This document shows, one piece after another, positions 55,344 through 64,000 of a stretch of DNA of 64,000 nt (positions are counted from its first letter, which is position 1; every line of letters starts with the position of its first letter). Location of the stretch: assembly GCA_018241685.1 (NCBI GenBank), contig JAFEDJ010000070.1, forward strand, positions 1-64,000, written 5' to 3'. The notes under the pieces were generated by a model. The model saw only the letters and a program-made list of their open reading frames with translations, searched no databases and was not told the DNA's origin. The translations under genes and the position numbers were made by a program. This stretch comes from Pseudomonadota bacterium. GTDB lineage: Bacteria > Pseudomonadota > Gammaproteobacteria > Burkholderiales > Rhodocyclaceae.

Positions 55344-56993
55344 ATGACCCACACCGACGCCCGCGGCAATCTCAAGGAAAGCCTGCTCGCCCTCTTCCCC
55401 GAGGAACACCAGATCGCCGAGGACTGCCGCATCCTCTCCCCGCTGCACCAGCGCAGCATCCTGCTCGACGGAGAAATGCACGTGTGGAAGGGCGAGACCC
55501 GCCCGGTGCATTCCCCCATGTGCGTGCGCGGCGCCGACGGCAGCCTGACCCACGTAGAGCTGGGCAGCTACCCGATGACCGGCACCGCGGAAGCCGATGC
55601 CGCGCTGTCCGCCGCCGAGCGCGCCTACGACCACGGCCGCGGCCAGTGGCCGACCATGTCGGTGGCCGAGCGCATCGACTGCGTGCAGAACTTCACCAAC
55701 CAGATCATCGCCCGCCGCCGCGAGATCGTTAACCTGATCATGTGGGAGATCGGCAAGAGCCTGGCCGATTCCGAGAAGGAGTTCGACCGCACCATCGACT
55801 ACATCAAGGCCACCATCGCCGAGCTCAAGCAGCTCGACAACGGCAACTCGCGCTTCCAGATCGTGGACGGCACCATCGCCCAGATCCGCCGCTCGCCGCT
55901 GGGCATCGTGCTGTGCATGGGCCCCTACAACTACCCGATGAACGAGACCTTCACCACCCTGATCCCGGCGCTGATCATGGGCAACGTGGTGGTCTTCAAG
56001 CCGCCGCGCTTCGGCGTGCTGCTCTACTACCCGATGCTGGAGGCCTTCCGCAGCGCCTTCCCGCGCGGCGTCATCAACATCGTGTACGGCCAGGGCAACG
56101 TGGTGGTGCCGCATGTGATGGCCTCCGGCAAGGTCAACGTGCTGGCCCTCATCGGCACCAGCAAGGTCGCCGACCAGCTCAAGAAGGCCCACCCCAAGTC
56201 CAACCGCCTGCGCGCCGTGCTGGGTCTGGAGGCCAAGAACGCGGCCATCATCCTGCCCGACGCCGACGTGGAGCTGACCGTCAAGGAATGCATCGCCGGC
56301 ACCCTGTCCTTCAACGGCCAGCGCTGCACCGCCATCAAGATGATCCTGGTGCACCAGGCCATCGCCGAGCGCTTCCTGCGCCGCTTCTGCGAGGAGATCG
56401 GCAAGCTCAAGATCGGCATGCCGTGGGAAAAGGGCGTCACCCTCACCCCGCTGCCCGAGATGAACAAGGTGGCCTACATGAACGACTGCATCGCCGACGC
56501 CGTCGGCCAGGGCGCCCGCGTGCTCAACGAAGGCGGCGGCACCTCGGTGGAGACCCTGTTCTACCCGGCCGTGGTGTACCCGGTAAAGGAAGGCATGAAG
56601 CTCTACCGCGAAGAGCAGTTCGGCCCGCTGATCCCGGTGGCACCCTTCGAGGACATCGAGACCGCGCTGGAATACGTGATCAGCTCCGACCACGGCCAGC
56701 AGGTGTCCATCTTCGGCACCGACCCGGACCAGATCGCCAACCTCGTCGACCCGCTGGTGAACCAGGTGTGCCGCGTCAACATCAACTGCCAGTGCCAACG
56801 CAGCCCGGACATCTTCCCCTTCACCGGCCGCAAGGACTCCGCCGAGGGCACCCTGTCGGTGCACGACGCGCTGCGCGCCTTCTCGATCCGCACCATGGTC
56901 GCCGCCAAGCAGACCGACGCCACCAAGACGCTGCTGGACGCCATCGTGCTCGGCCACAAGTCCAATTTCCTCAACACCCACTTCATCCTCTGA
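55344..56993 (+). CDS. gapN: NADP-dependent non-phosphorylating glyceraldehyde-3-phosphate dehydrogenase
   Basis: A 549-residue aldehyde dehydrogenase superfamily member, longer than common ALDHs and matching the bacterial GapN-like group. It has GPYNYPMNETFTTLIPALIMGN, GLEAKNAAIILPDAD with the catalytic Glu, SFNGQRCTAIKMI with the catalytic Cys, and PLIPVAPFEDIE. It would oxidise glyceraldehyde-3-phosphate straight to 3-phosphoglycerate, giving NADPH and skipping the Pgk ATP step. The pathway context, between pyk and eno, supports this substrate. Confidence 0.88.
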   Translation: MTHTDARGNLKESLLALFPEEHQIAEDCRILSPLHQRSILLDGEMHVWKGETRPVHSPMCVRGADGSLTHVELGSYPMTGTAEADAALSAAERAYDHGRGQWPTMSVAERIDCVQNFTNQIIARRREIVNLIMWEIGKSLADSEKEFDRTIDYIKATIAELKQLDNGNSRFQIVDGTIAQIRRSPLGIVLCMGPYNYPMNETFTTLIPALIMGNVVVFKPPRFGVLLYYPMLEAFRSAFPRGVINIVYGQGNVVVPHVMASGKVNVLALIGTSKVADQLKKAHPKSNRLRAVLGLEAKNAAIILPDADVELTVKECIAGTLSFNGQRCTAIKMILVHQAIAERFLRRFCEEIGKLKIGMPWEKGVTLTPLPEMNKVAYMNDCIADAVGQGARVLNEGGGTSVETLFYPAVVYPVKEGMKLYREEQFGPLIPVAPFEDIETALEYVISSDHGQQVSIFGTDPDQIANLVDPLVNQVCRVNINCQCQRSPDIFPFTGRKDSAEGTLSVHDALRAFSIRTMVAAKQTDATKTLLDAIVLGHKSNFLNTHFIL

Positions 56994-57012
56994 GCCGCAG
57001 GAGCCCCCAACC

Positions 57013-58299
<1,287 letters not shown>

Positions 58300-58311
58300 G
58301 ACGGGCCCGCC

Positions 58312-61077
58312 ATGAACGCCATCGATCCCCTCAAGGCGGCGGAGGGTCGCCTGCGCCGCGACATCCGCCAGCTCGGCCAGCTGCTCGGCGACACCGTGCG
58401 CGCCCAGCACGGCGAGGCCGCCTTCGAACTCATCGAGCGCATCCGCCGCCTGTCCACGGGTTTTCACCGTCTCGACGACGAGGCCCTGCGCCAGGAGCTG
58501 GCGGCCACGCTGGACGGCCTCAGCCCCGAGCAGACCACCCAGGTGGTGCGCGCCTTCAGCTACTTCTCGCAACTGGTGAACATCGCCGAGGACCAGGACC
58601 AGCTGCGCCGCCGCCGCGCCGCCCAGCTGGCCGGCGAGGCACCCGCGCCGGGCAGCCTGGACGTCGCACTGCAGCGCGCCTTCGACTCGGGCCTCGACAC
58701 CGAGGCGCTGCGCGAGGTGTTCCACAGCGCCAAGATCTCGCCGGTGCTCACCGCCCATCCGACCGAAGTGCAGCGCAAGAGCATCCTCAACTGCCAGCAG
58801 GCCATCGCCCGCCTGCTCGACGAACGGGACCGCATGCAGCTCACGCCGGACGAGCAGGAGGCCAACGCGGACGCCCTGCGCCGCGCCGTGCTGACCCTGT
58901 GGCAGACGCGCATGCTGCGCTTCAGCAAGCTGTCGGTGATGGACGAGGTCAGCAACGGCCTCTCCTACTTCGACGCTACCTTCTTGACGGAACTGCCGCG
59001 CCTCTACGCCCGCCTGGAAGACCGCCTGGCCCGCGCGGAAGGCAAGGACGATGACGCGGACACGCCCGAGCTGCCCAGCTTCCTGAAAGTCGGCAGCTGG
59101 ATCGGCGGCGACCGGGACGGCAACCCCTTCGTCACCGCCGAGGTGCTCGAAGAAGCCCTCGCCACCCAGGCCCGCCGCCTGTTCGCCTGGTATCGGGAGG
59201 AAGTCTCCACCCTCGCCTCGCAGCTGTCCGTCGCCGAGCTGCTGGCCGGTGCGTCCGACGCACTGCTGGCCCTCGCCACCGCATCGCCGGACCGCTCGCC
59301 CCACCGCATGGACGAGCCCTACCGGCGCGCGCTGTCCGGCATCCTGGCGGGCCTCGCCGCCACCGAAGCGCAGCTACTCGGCCAAACAGCCAAAGACAAC
59401 GCCGCGCCCTACGCCAGCCCCGCCGCGCTGGCCGCCGACCTGCGCACCGTCCGCGACTCCCTCTGCGCCCACGGCTGCGCGCCGTTGGCCCGGGGCCGCC
59501 TGCGGCGCCTGCGCCGGGCGGTGGACGTGTTCGGCTTCCACCTCGCCCCCATCGACCTGCGCCAGAACTCGGACGTGCATGAGCGCGTCGTCGCCGAGCT
59601 GCTGGAGGCCGCCCATCCGGGCACCGGCTACCTGCGCCTGCGCGAGGGCGCCCGCATCGAGCTGCTGCTCGCCGAGATCGCCTCGCCGCGCCCGCTGGCC
59701 TCGCCCTACCGCAGCTACTCCGCCGAAACCGAAGGCGAGCTGGCGATCTTCCGCGCCGCCCGCCAGGCCCACCTGCGCTACGGCCCGGCGGCGGTGCCCA
59801 ACTGCATCATCTCCAAGACCGACGGCGTGTCGGACATGCTGGAAGTGGCCCTGCTGCTGAAGGAATGCGGCCTGCTGCACCCGGAGGACGGGCGGCTGGA
59901 CGTGAACATCATCCCGCTGTTCGAGACCATCGCCGACCTGCAGCACAGCGGCCCGGTGATGGACCGCCTGCTGTCCCTGCATCCCTACCGTCGCCTGCTG
60001 GCGTCGCGCAACGACACCCAGGAGGTGATGCTCGGCTACTCCGACAGCAACAAGGACGGCGGCTTCCTCACCTCCGGCTGGGAGCTTTTCAAGGCCGAGA
60101 CCGAGCTGGTTTCCGTGTTCGCCCGCCGCAACGTGCGCCTGCGCCTGTTCCACGGCCGCGGCGGCTCCGTGGGGCGTGGCGGCGGCCCCAGCTACCAGGC
60201 CATCCTGGCGCAGCCGAAGGGCGCCGTGCAGGGACAGATCCGCCTCACCGAACAGGGCGAGGTGATCGCCGCCAAGTACGGCCGCCCGGAAGCCGGCCTC
60301 GCCAACCTGGAGGTGCTGGTCGCCGCCACCCTGGAAGCGAGCCTGCCCGGCGGCGGTGGCGATGCGCCGCGCGCCGATTTCGTCGAAGCGATGGACGAAC
60401 TCTCCGCCGCCGCCTTCGCCGCCTACCGGGCGCTGGTGTACGAGACCGACGGCTTCGAGCGCTACTTCCGCGAATCCACCGTGCTGGCCGAGATCGCCGA
60501 CCTCAACATCGGCAGCCGCCCGGCGTCGCGCAAACCCTCCACCGCCATCGAAGACCTGCGCGCCATCCCGTGGGTGTTCAGCTGGGCCCAGTGCCGCCTG
60601 ATGCTGCCCGGCTGGTTCGGCTTCGGCAGCGCGGTGAGCGCCTACCTCGCTGCCCACGGCGACGCCGGCCTCACGCGCCTGCAGGCCATGCAGCAGGACT
60701 GGCCCTTCTTCGCCAGCCTGCTCGGCAACATGGAGATGGTCCTCGCCAAGAGCGACATCGCCATCGCCGGCCGCTACGCCGGGCTGGTGGAAGACCTGGC
60801 CCTCGCCGCCGCGATCTTCCCGCGCATCCAGGCCGAACATGCGGCCACCGTGGACGCCGTGCTGCGCATCACCGGTCAGGCCGAGCTTCTCGACGCCAGC
60901 CCGCAGCTCAAGGACGCGCTGCGCAACCGCTTCCCCTACCTGGACCCGCTCAACCACGTGCAGGTGGAACTCCTGCGGCGCTACCGCCAGGGCGAGGGAA
61001 ATGGCGACGAACGCATCCGCCGCGCCATCCGGCTGTCCATCAACGGCATCGCCGCCGGCCTGCGCAACTCGGGGTGA
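58312..61077 (+). CDS. ppc: phosphoenolpyruvate carboxylase
   Basis: A 921-residue PEPC adding bicarbonate to PEP to form oxaloacetate. It has the catalytic-His block TAHPTEVQRKSI, GGDRDGNPFV, GYSDSNKDGGFLTS, the FHGRGGSVGRGGGP loop, and the C-terminal NG end (LRNSG in place of the common QNTG). It replenishes the TCA cycle during growth on sugars, consistent with its place 12 bp after eno. Confidence 0.97.
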   Translation: MNAIDPLKAAEGRLRRDIRQLGQLLGDTVRAQHGEAAFELIERIRRLSTGFHRLDDEALRQELAATLDGLSPEQTTQVVRAFSYFSQLVNIAEDQDQLRRRRAAQLAGEAPAPGSLDVALQRAFDSGLDTEALREVFHSAKISPVLTAHPTEVQRKSILNCQQAIARLLDERDRMQLTPDEQEANADALRRAVLTLWQTRMLRFSKLSVMDEVSNGLSYFDATFLTELPRLYARLEDRLARAEGKDDDADTPELPSFLKVGSWIGGDRDGNPFVTAEVLEEALATQARRLFAWYREEVSTLASQLSVAELLAGASDALLALATASPDRSPHRMDEPYRRALSGILAGLAATEAQLLGQTAKDNAAPYASPAALAADLRTVRDSLCAHGCAPLARGRLRRLRRAVDVFGFHLAPIDLRQNSDVHERVVAELLEAAHPGTGYLRLREGARIELLLAEIASPRPLASPYRSYSAETEGELAIFRAARQAHLRYGPAAVPNCIISKTDGVSDMLEVALLLKECGLLHPEDGRLDVNIIPLFETIADLQHSGPVMDRLLSLHPYRRLLASRNDTQEVMLGYSDSNKDGGFLTSGWELFKAETELVSVFARRNVRLRLFHGRGGSVGRGGGPSYQAILAQPKGAVQGQIRLTEQGEVIAAKYGRPEAGLANLEVLVAATLEASLPGGGGDAPRADFVEAMDELSAAAFAAYRALVYETDGFERYFRESTVLAEIADLNIGSRPASRKPSTAIEDLRAIPWVFSWAQCRLMLPGWFGFGSAVSAYLAAHGDAGLTRLQAMQQDWPFFASLLGNMEMVLAKSDIAIAGRYAGLVEDLALAAAIFPRIQAEHAATVDAVLRITGQAELLDASPQLKDALRNRFPYLDPLNHVQVELLRRYRQGEGNGDERIRRAIRLSINGIAAGLRNSG

Positions 61078-61080
61078 GTC

Positions 61081-61365
61081 ATGAACTTATATGACTACAA
61101 GGATTTCATCGGCTACATCGCCGCCGTCCTCACCACCGTCGCCTTCGTGCCCCAGGTGCTGCACACCTGGCGTACCCGCTCGGTGGACGACGTCTCCTTC
61201 GGCATGTACCTCGCCTTCACCACCGGCATCGGCCTGTGGCTGATCTACGGCATCCTCGAGAACTCCTGGCCGCTGATCCTCGCCAACACGCCGACCTTCG
61301 CGCTGGCGCTGAGCATCCTGGCGATGAAAGTCCGCTACGGCAGCCAGCGCACGGACCCGAACTGA
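61081..61365 (+). CDS. SemiSWEET sugar transporter
   Basis: A 94-residue protein with one triple-helix bundle: IGYIAAVLTTVAFVPQVLHTWRT carries the PQ-loop motif, then YLAFTTGIGLWLIYGI, then ILANTPTFALALSILAMK. SemiSWEETs dimerise to move mono- or disaccharides down a gradient. It starts 3 bp after the ppc stop and is the final gene of the ED operon, so a role in sugar passage across the inner membrane fits. It ends before the terminator at 61396. Confidence 0.9.
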   Translation: MNLYDYKDFIGYIAAVLTTVAFVPQVLHTWRTRSVDDVSFGMYLAFTTGIGLWLIYGILENSWPLILANTPTFALALSILAMKVRYGSQRTDPN

Positions 61366-61395
61366 CGCCGTAGTCCCTTTTTCCCTCCCTCGTTA

Positions 61396-61429
61396 CCCCG
61401 GTCCGCGCAAGTGGATCGGGGATTTTTTT
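61396..61429 (+). terminator. Rho-independent terminator of the ED operon
   Basis: The stem CCCCGGTCC/GGATCGGGG (61396-61404 and 61413-61421, one G-T pair) is followed by A and seven T (61423-61429). It lies 30 bp after the SemiSWEET stop. The convergent kinase gene ends at 61434. Confidence 0.9.
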
Positions 61430-61433
61430 GGAC

Positions 61434-63383
61434 TCAGGCGTTGGCTTGCGGGCGGGACAGCCAGCGCAGGATCGTCTCGTAGAGGGCTTCGGGCACCACC
61501 GGCTTGGCGACGAAGTCGTTCATGCCCACATCGAAACAGCTTTGCCGGTCCTCCTCGAAGGCATTCGCCGTCATGGCCAGAATGGGTGTATCGACGTTGA
61601 GCGAGTCGGCCCGAATCGCCAGGGTGGCATCGAGGCCGTTGAGGTTGGGCATCTGCATGTCCATCATGATCAGCGCGTAACGCTGCTGCCTGGCCATGGC
61701 CACCGCCACGTGGCCATCCTCCGCCAGATCGACGTCCAGTCCGGCGTCTTCGAGGAGGCTACGCGACACCTCCTGGTTAACCGGCTCGTCTTCCACTACC
61801 AACACCTTTGCACCGCCATGCACATCGAGCACCCGTTGCTCGGCAGGGGGCAGCGCGGCGAGGGCCGGCACCCCCAGTGCGTCAGTGCCGCTTTTCTTCA
61901 AGCTCACCGTAAACCAGAAATCGCAGCCCTTGCCCACCTCACTCTCGACGCCGATCTCCCCACCCATCATGTGCACGAGCCGTTTGCTGATCGCCAAGCC
62001 CAGGCCCGTCCCCCCGTACCGGCGAGTGATCGACGTGTCCGCCTGTTCAAAGGCGGTGAACAGCTTCTCCTGGTTCTCCGCCGCGATGCCGATCCCGGTG
62101 TCGATGACATCCCAGCGCAGGAGAAGGCTGTCGGGATCGTCCGCGACAACCTGACAGCGCAGGGTGACGGAGCCCTCGGCGGTAAACTTGACCGCATTGC
62201 CGGCCAGGTTGAGGAGGATCTGCTCCAGGCGCATCGGATCGCCGATCACAGCGAGATTCGGCAGGCCGGCAGCGAAGTCGATGTTGAGCTGGAGCCCCTT
62301 CTCCGCCGCCTTCTGGCCGATCAGGCTCGCCACGTTCTCGACGGCCTCCCCCAGGCGGAAGCCGGCGTTTTCAAGCGTGAGGCAGCCGGCCTCGATCTTG
62401 GAGATGTCCAGGATGTCGTTGATGACGCTCAACAGGTGGCGGGAGGCCACATCCACCTTCCCGAGCTGCTCCTTCAGCGTCGGATCGGCGGTATTGCGCT
62501 GGGCCAGTCGGGTCATGCCCATGATGGCGCTCATCGGCGTGCGCAGCTCATGGGACATGTTCGCCAGGAAACTGCTCTTGGCCCGGCTGGCCTCCTCCGC
62601 CCGCTGCTTGGCCAACAGCAAGGTCGCCTCGGATCGCTTGCGCACCAGCAGGTTCTGAATCCGCGCCTTCAGTTCCAGCGGAAGAATCGGCTTGGCCACG
62701 TAATCATCGATACCGAGATGGAACAATTCGATCCGCCGGGCTGCATTGTCGAATGCCGTTGTCGCCAGGATCAGGATGTTTCCCAGCGGTGCCGGTTGCC
62801 GCCTGATGCGGTTGATGAAGCGCGATCCCGTCATGTGCCCGCCGAGCACGATGTCGCAGATCAGGATGTCGTAGTTCTCCTGGCGGATGGCGTTCCAGGC
62901 GTCGTCGGCGGAATCGAAGGCGTCGATCTCCATCCCCCATTCCCGCATCTGGGCGCACAGATGCAGTTGCTGGTCGTGCGCATCCTCGACATAAAGCGCA
63001 CGACACGGCATCTGGCCATGCACTTTCAGGAAACGACGCAGGAAGGTGACCAACTCCTCCACGTCCTGTTTTCTGAACAGCTCGGTGGCACCAGCTTGAC
63101 TCGCAGCTTCGGCCAGCCCGGATGACGGGCTGGCGGTGAGGATCACGATGGGCTCGTAAGGCGCCACATGCGGATCGCGCAGCTTGCGCGACAGCTCGGT
63201 GCCTTCCCCGTCGGCCAGCTGCCACGCCACCACGAAGCAGTGGAAATACTCTTTCGCGGCTGCGTCCATGGCCTCGGCGATGCTCCTGACCAGCACGATC
63301 CGAACACTCTCGTCGGCCAGGGCGTTCTCGAGGATATCCCGGTACAAATGTCCACTGTCGGCCAACAGGATGTTGATTGCCAT
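61434..63383 (-). CDS. sensor-less hybrid histidine kinase (REC-REC-HisKA-HATPase-REC)
   Basis: A 649-residue cytoplasmic kinase. The first receiver (about 1-120) lacks the phospho-acceptor Asp: the block reads HCFVVAWQLADG. The second (about 127-245) has ILICDIVLGG with the Asp and TTAFDNA/KPI. HisKA carries the His in FLANMSHELRTPMSAIMG. HATPase_c has the N, G1 and G2 boxes (NLAGNAVKFTAEG, DTGIGI, GGTGLGLAIS). The C-terminal receiver has LIMMDMQMPNLNG and KPV. No membrane segment or sensor domain is present, so input probably comes by phosphorylation of REC2 from another kinase. It is convergent with the ED operon. Confidence 0.92.
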   Translation of the reverse strand: MAINILLADSGHLYRDILENALADESVRIVLVRSIAEAMDAAAKEYFHCFVVAWQLADGEGTELSRKLRDPHVAPYEPIVILTASPSSGLAEAASQAGATELFRKQDVEELVTFLRRFLKVHGQMPCRALYVEDAHDQQLHLCAQMREWGMEIDAFDSADDAWNAIRQENYDILICDIVLGGHMTGSRFINRIRRQPAPLGNILILATTAFDNAARRIELFHLGIDDYVAKPILPLELKARIQNLLVRKRSEATLLLAKQRAEEASRAKSSFLANMSHELRTPMSAIMGMTRLAQRNTADPTLKEQLGKVDVASRHLLSVINDILDISKIEAGCLTLENAGFRLGEAVENVASLIGQKAAEKGLQLNIDFAAGLPNLAVIGDPMRLEQILLNLAGNAVKFTAEGSVTLRCQVVADDPDSLLLRWDVIDTGIGIAAENQEKLFTAFEQADTSITRRYGGTGLGLAISKRLVHMMGGEIGVESEVGKGCDFWFTVSLKKSGTDALGVPALAALPPAEQRVLDVHGGAKVLVVEDEPVNQEVSRSLLEDAGLDVDLAEDGHVAVAMARQQRYALIMMDMQMPNLNGLDATLAIRADSLNVDTPILAMTANAFEEDRQSCFDVGMNDFVAKPVVPEALYETILRWLSRPQANA

Positions 63384-63463
63384 ATATGCCGTGCGTAAGC
63401 GCAGTGCCCTAAATGGGTATCAAGGATATACTCTATTCCCCATCGCCGTGCGGGCGGTGGGCG

Positions 63464-63509
63464 GAAGCAGGGACGACTTTGCTTCTCGCACTTCATCGGG
63501 GACGGCCCC
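63464..63509 (+). ncRNA. guanidine-II (mini-ykkC) riboswitch
   Basis: Two hairpins with ACGR tetraloops stand in tandem. P1 is GAAGCAGGG-ACGA-CTTTGCTTC (63464-63485, all nine pairs formed, two of them G-U). P2 is GGGG-ACGG-CCCC (63498-63509), with 12 nt between. Two short stems with ACGR loops just before the ribosome site (GGGGA, 63517-63521) define the guanidine-II class. The gene behind is sugE/gdx, the usual guanidinium exporter under this switch. Ligand binding should free the ribosome site and turn the gene on. Confidence 0.85.
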
Positions 63510-63528
63510 ATTCCCTGGGGAAACTCTG

Positions 63529-63849
63529 ATGAACTGGATCGCACTCTTCGTCGCCGGCCTGCTTGAAGTGATATGGGCCATCGGCCTCAAGTACACCGAA
63601 GGCTTCACCCGCCTGTGGCCGTCGGTCGGCACCGCGCTGGCCTTTCTCATGAGCCTCGGCCTGCTCGGCTGGGCGATGCGGGATCTCCCCGTCGGCACCG
63701 CCTACGCGGTATGGGTCGGCATCGGCGCCGTCGGCACCGCCATTGTCGGCATGGCCTTGCTGGGCGAACCGGCTTCCCTCCCGCGCATCCTGAGCCTCGG
63801 CCTCGTCGTTGCCGGCATCGTCGGCCTCAAGCTGTCGTCACCAGCCTGA
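63529..63849 (+). CDS. sugE: SugE/Gdx-type small multidrug resistance exporter, guanidinium exporter
   Basis: A 106-residue SMR protein with four membrane helices. The catalytic Glu13 is in LLEVIWAIGLKYTEGF, and GTAYAVWVGIGAVGTAIVGM and IVGLKL are SugE-like rather than EmrE-like. SugE/Gdx proteins export guanidinium in exchange for protons. The guanidine-II riboswitch immediately upstream supports that substrate. The ATG at 63529 gives the full first helix; the longer in-frame ORF to 63184 is antisense to the kinase gene. Confidence 0.93.
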   Translation: MNWIALFVAGLLEVIWAIGLKYTEGFTRLWPSVGTALAFLMSLGLLGWAMRDLPVGTAYAVWVGIGAVGTAIVGMALLGEPASLPRILSLGLVVAGIVGLKLSSPA

Positions 63850-64000
63850 CATCAAGCGCCGCCTGGGAGCACAAAGCCACCACTGAACTCTCTGGCAAAA
63901 TAGTGATCAGTGTCCCGCAGGAAACACGTGGGTTGAGACCTCCCCTCAAGCCGACAGCTGTTTCCGCACGCTGCAGCTTGAAAACTGATCATAAATAGAG
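63850..64000. other. 3' flank, no gene seen
   Basis: The last 151 bp hold no convincing coding start, and no T-tract terminator directly after sugE. CACGTG occurs at about 63928. Nothing else can be assigned. Confidence 0.4.

Overview
The window is GC-rich chromosomal DNA of a betaproteobacterium, most like the Rhodocyclales/Zoogloeaceae (Azoarcus, Thauera or Zoogloea relatives). This rests on the gene families: a glucokinase-HexR fusion, an AcnD/PrpF type methylcitrate operon with an XRE/DUF2083 PrpR, HrcA/CIRCE control of groESL, and strong GC codon bias. The genus is inference. I see no phage, transposon, CRISPR array, tRNA or rRNA; this is a metabolic core region with a few accessory or decaying loci.

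Layout. 1-1044: end of an unknown gene and a RES/Xre-type toxin-antitoxin pair. 1185-3566: MetQIN methionine ABC transporter (minus strand). 3691-6362: a small Cys-bearing DUF2325 protein divergent from groES-groEL, with a CIRCE operator upstream. This chaperonin pair has no internal methionine and no cysteine. 6450-8977: MFS exporter and an unassigned membrane protein.

9051-28204 is a sugar-import block. It holds a Glk-HexR fusion; a divergent DeoR/oxidoreductase/HbpS operon; a LamB-like porin with a GtsABCD-type glucose ABC importer; divergently zwf-glk; and a ROK regulator with a fructose/ribose-type ABC importer and a PfkB fructokinase. 46708-61365 is the matching catabolic block. pgl-hexR-pgi runs on the minus strand. 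Divergently, edd-eda-epimerase-pyk-gapN-eno-ppc-SemiSWEET runs on the plus strand. HexR-like palindromes lie in both divergent promoters (19412-19426; 50069-50083 and 50249-50263). Together these genes encode uptake of glucose and fructose, entry into the Entner-Doudoroff pathway and conversion to PEP, pyruvate and oxaloacetate.

Between the sugar blocks: 28263-30797 cytochrome c and an E1 alpha/beta 2-oxoacid or acetoin dehydrogenase without E2/E3; 31137-32753 a chemoreceptor; 32879-33115 a cobalamin riboswitch, followed by a TonB-like stub, a solitary ExbD and a TonB-dependent receptor; 36155-36600 a metR pseudogene; 36713-43043 the methylcitrate operon (thioesterase-prpC-acnD-prpF-prpB), divergent from its likely regulator at 43204-44646; 44650-46543 a PNPOx-like/GAF/winged-helix pair.

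The end of the window has a sensor-less hybrid histidine kinase and, at 63464-63509, two ACGR-loop hairpins that match a guanidine-II riboswitch directly in front of a sugE/gdx guanidinium exporter.

The most unusual item is the Met/Cys-free GroES-GroEL pair. The other noteworthy items are the eroded B12-uptake locus beside a metR pseudogene, the guanidine-II riboswitch, and the two-HexR/two-glucokinase control of sugar catabolism.
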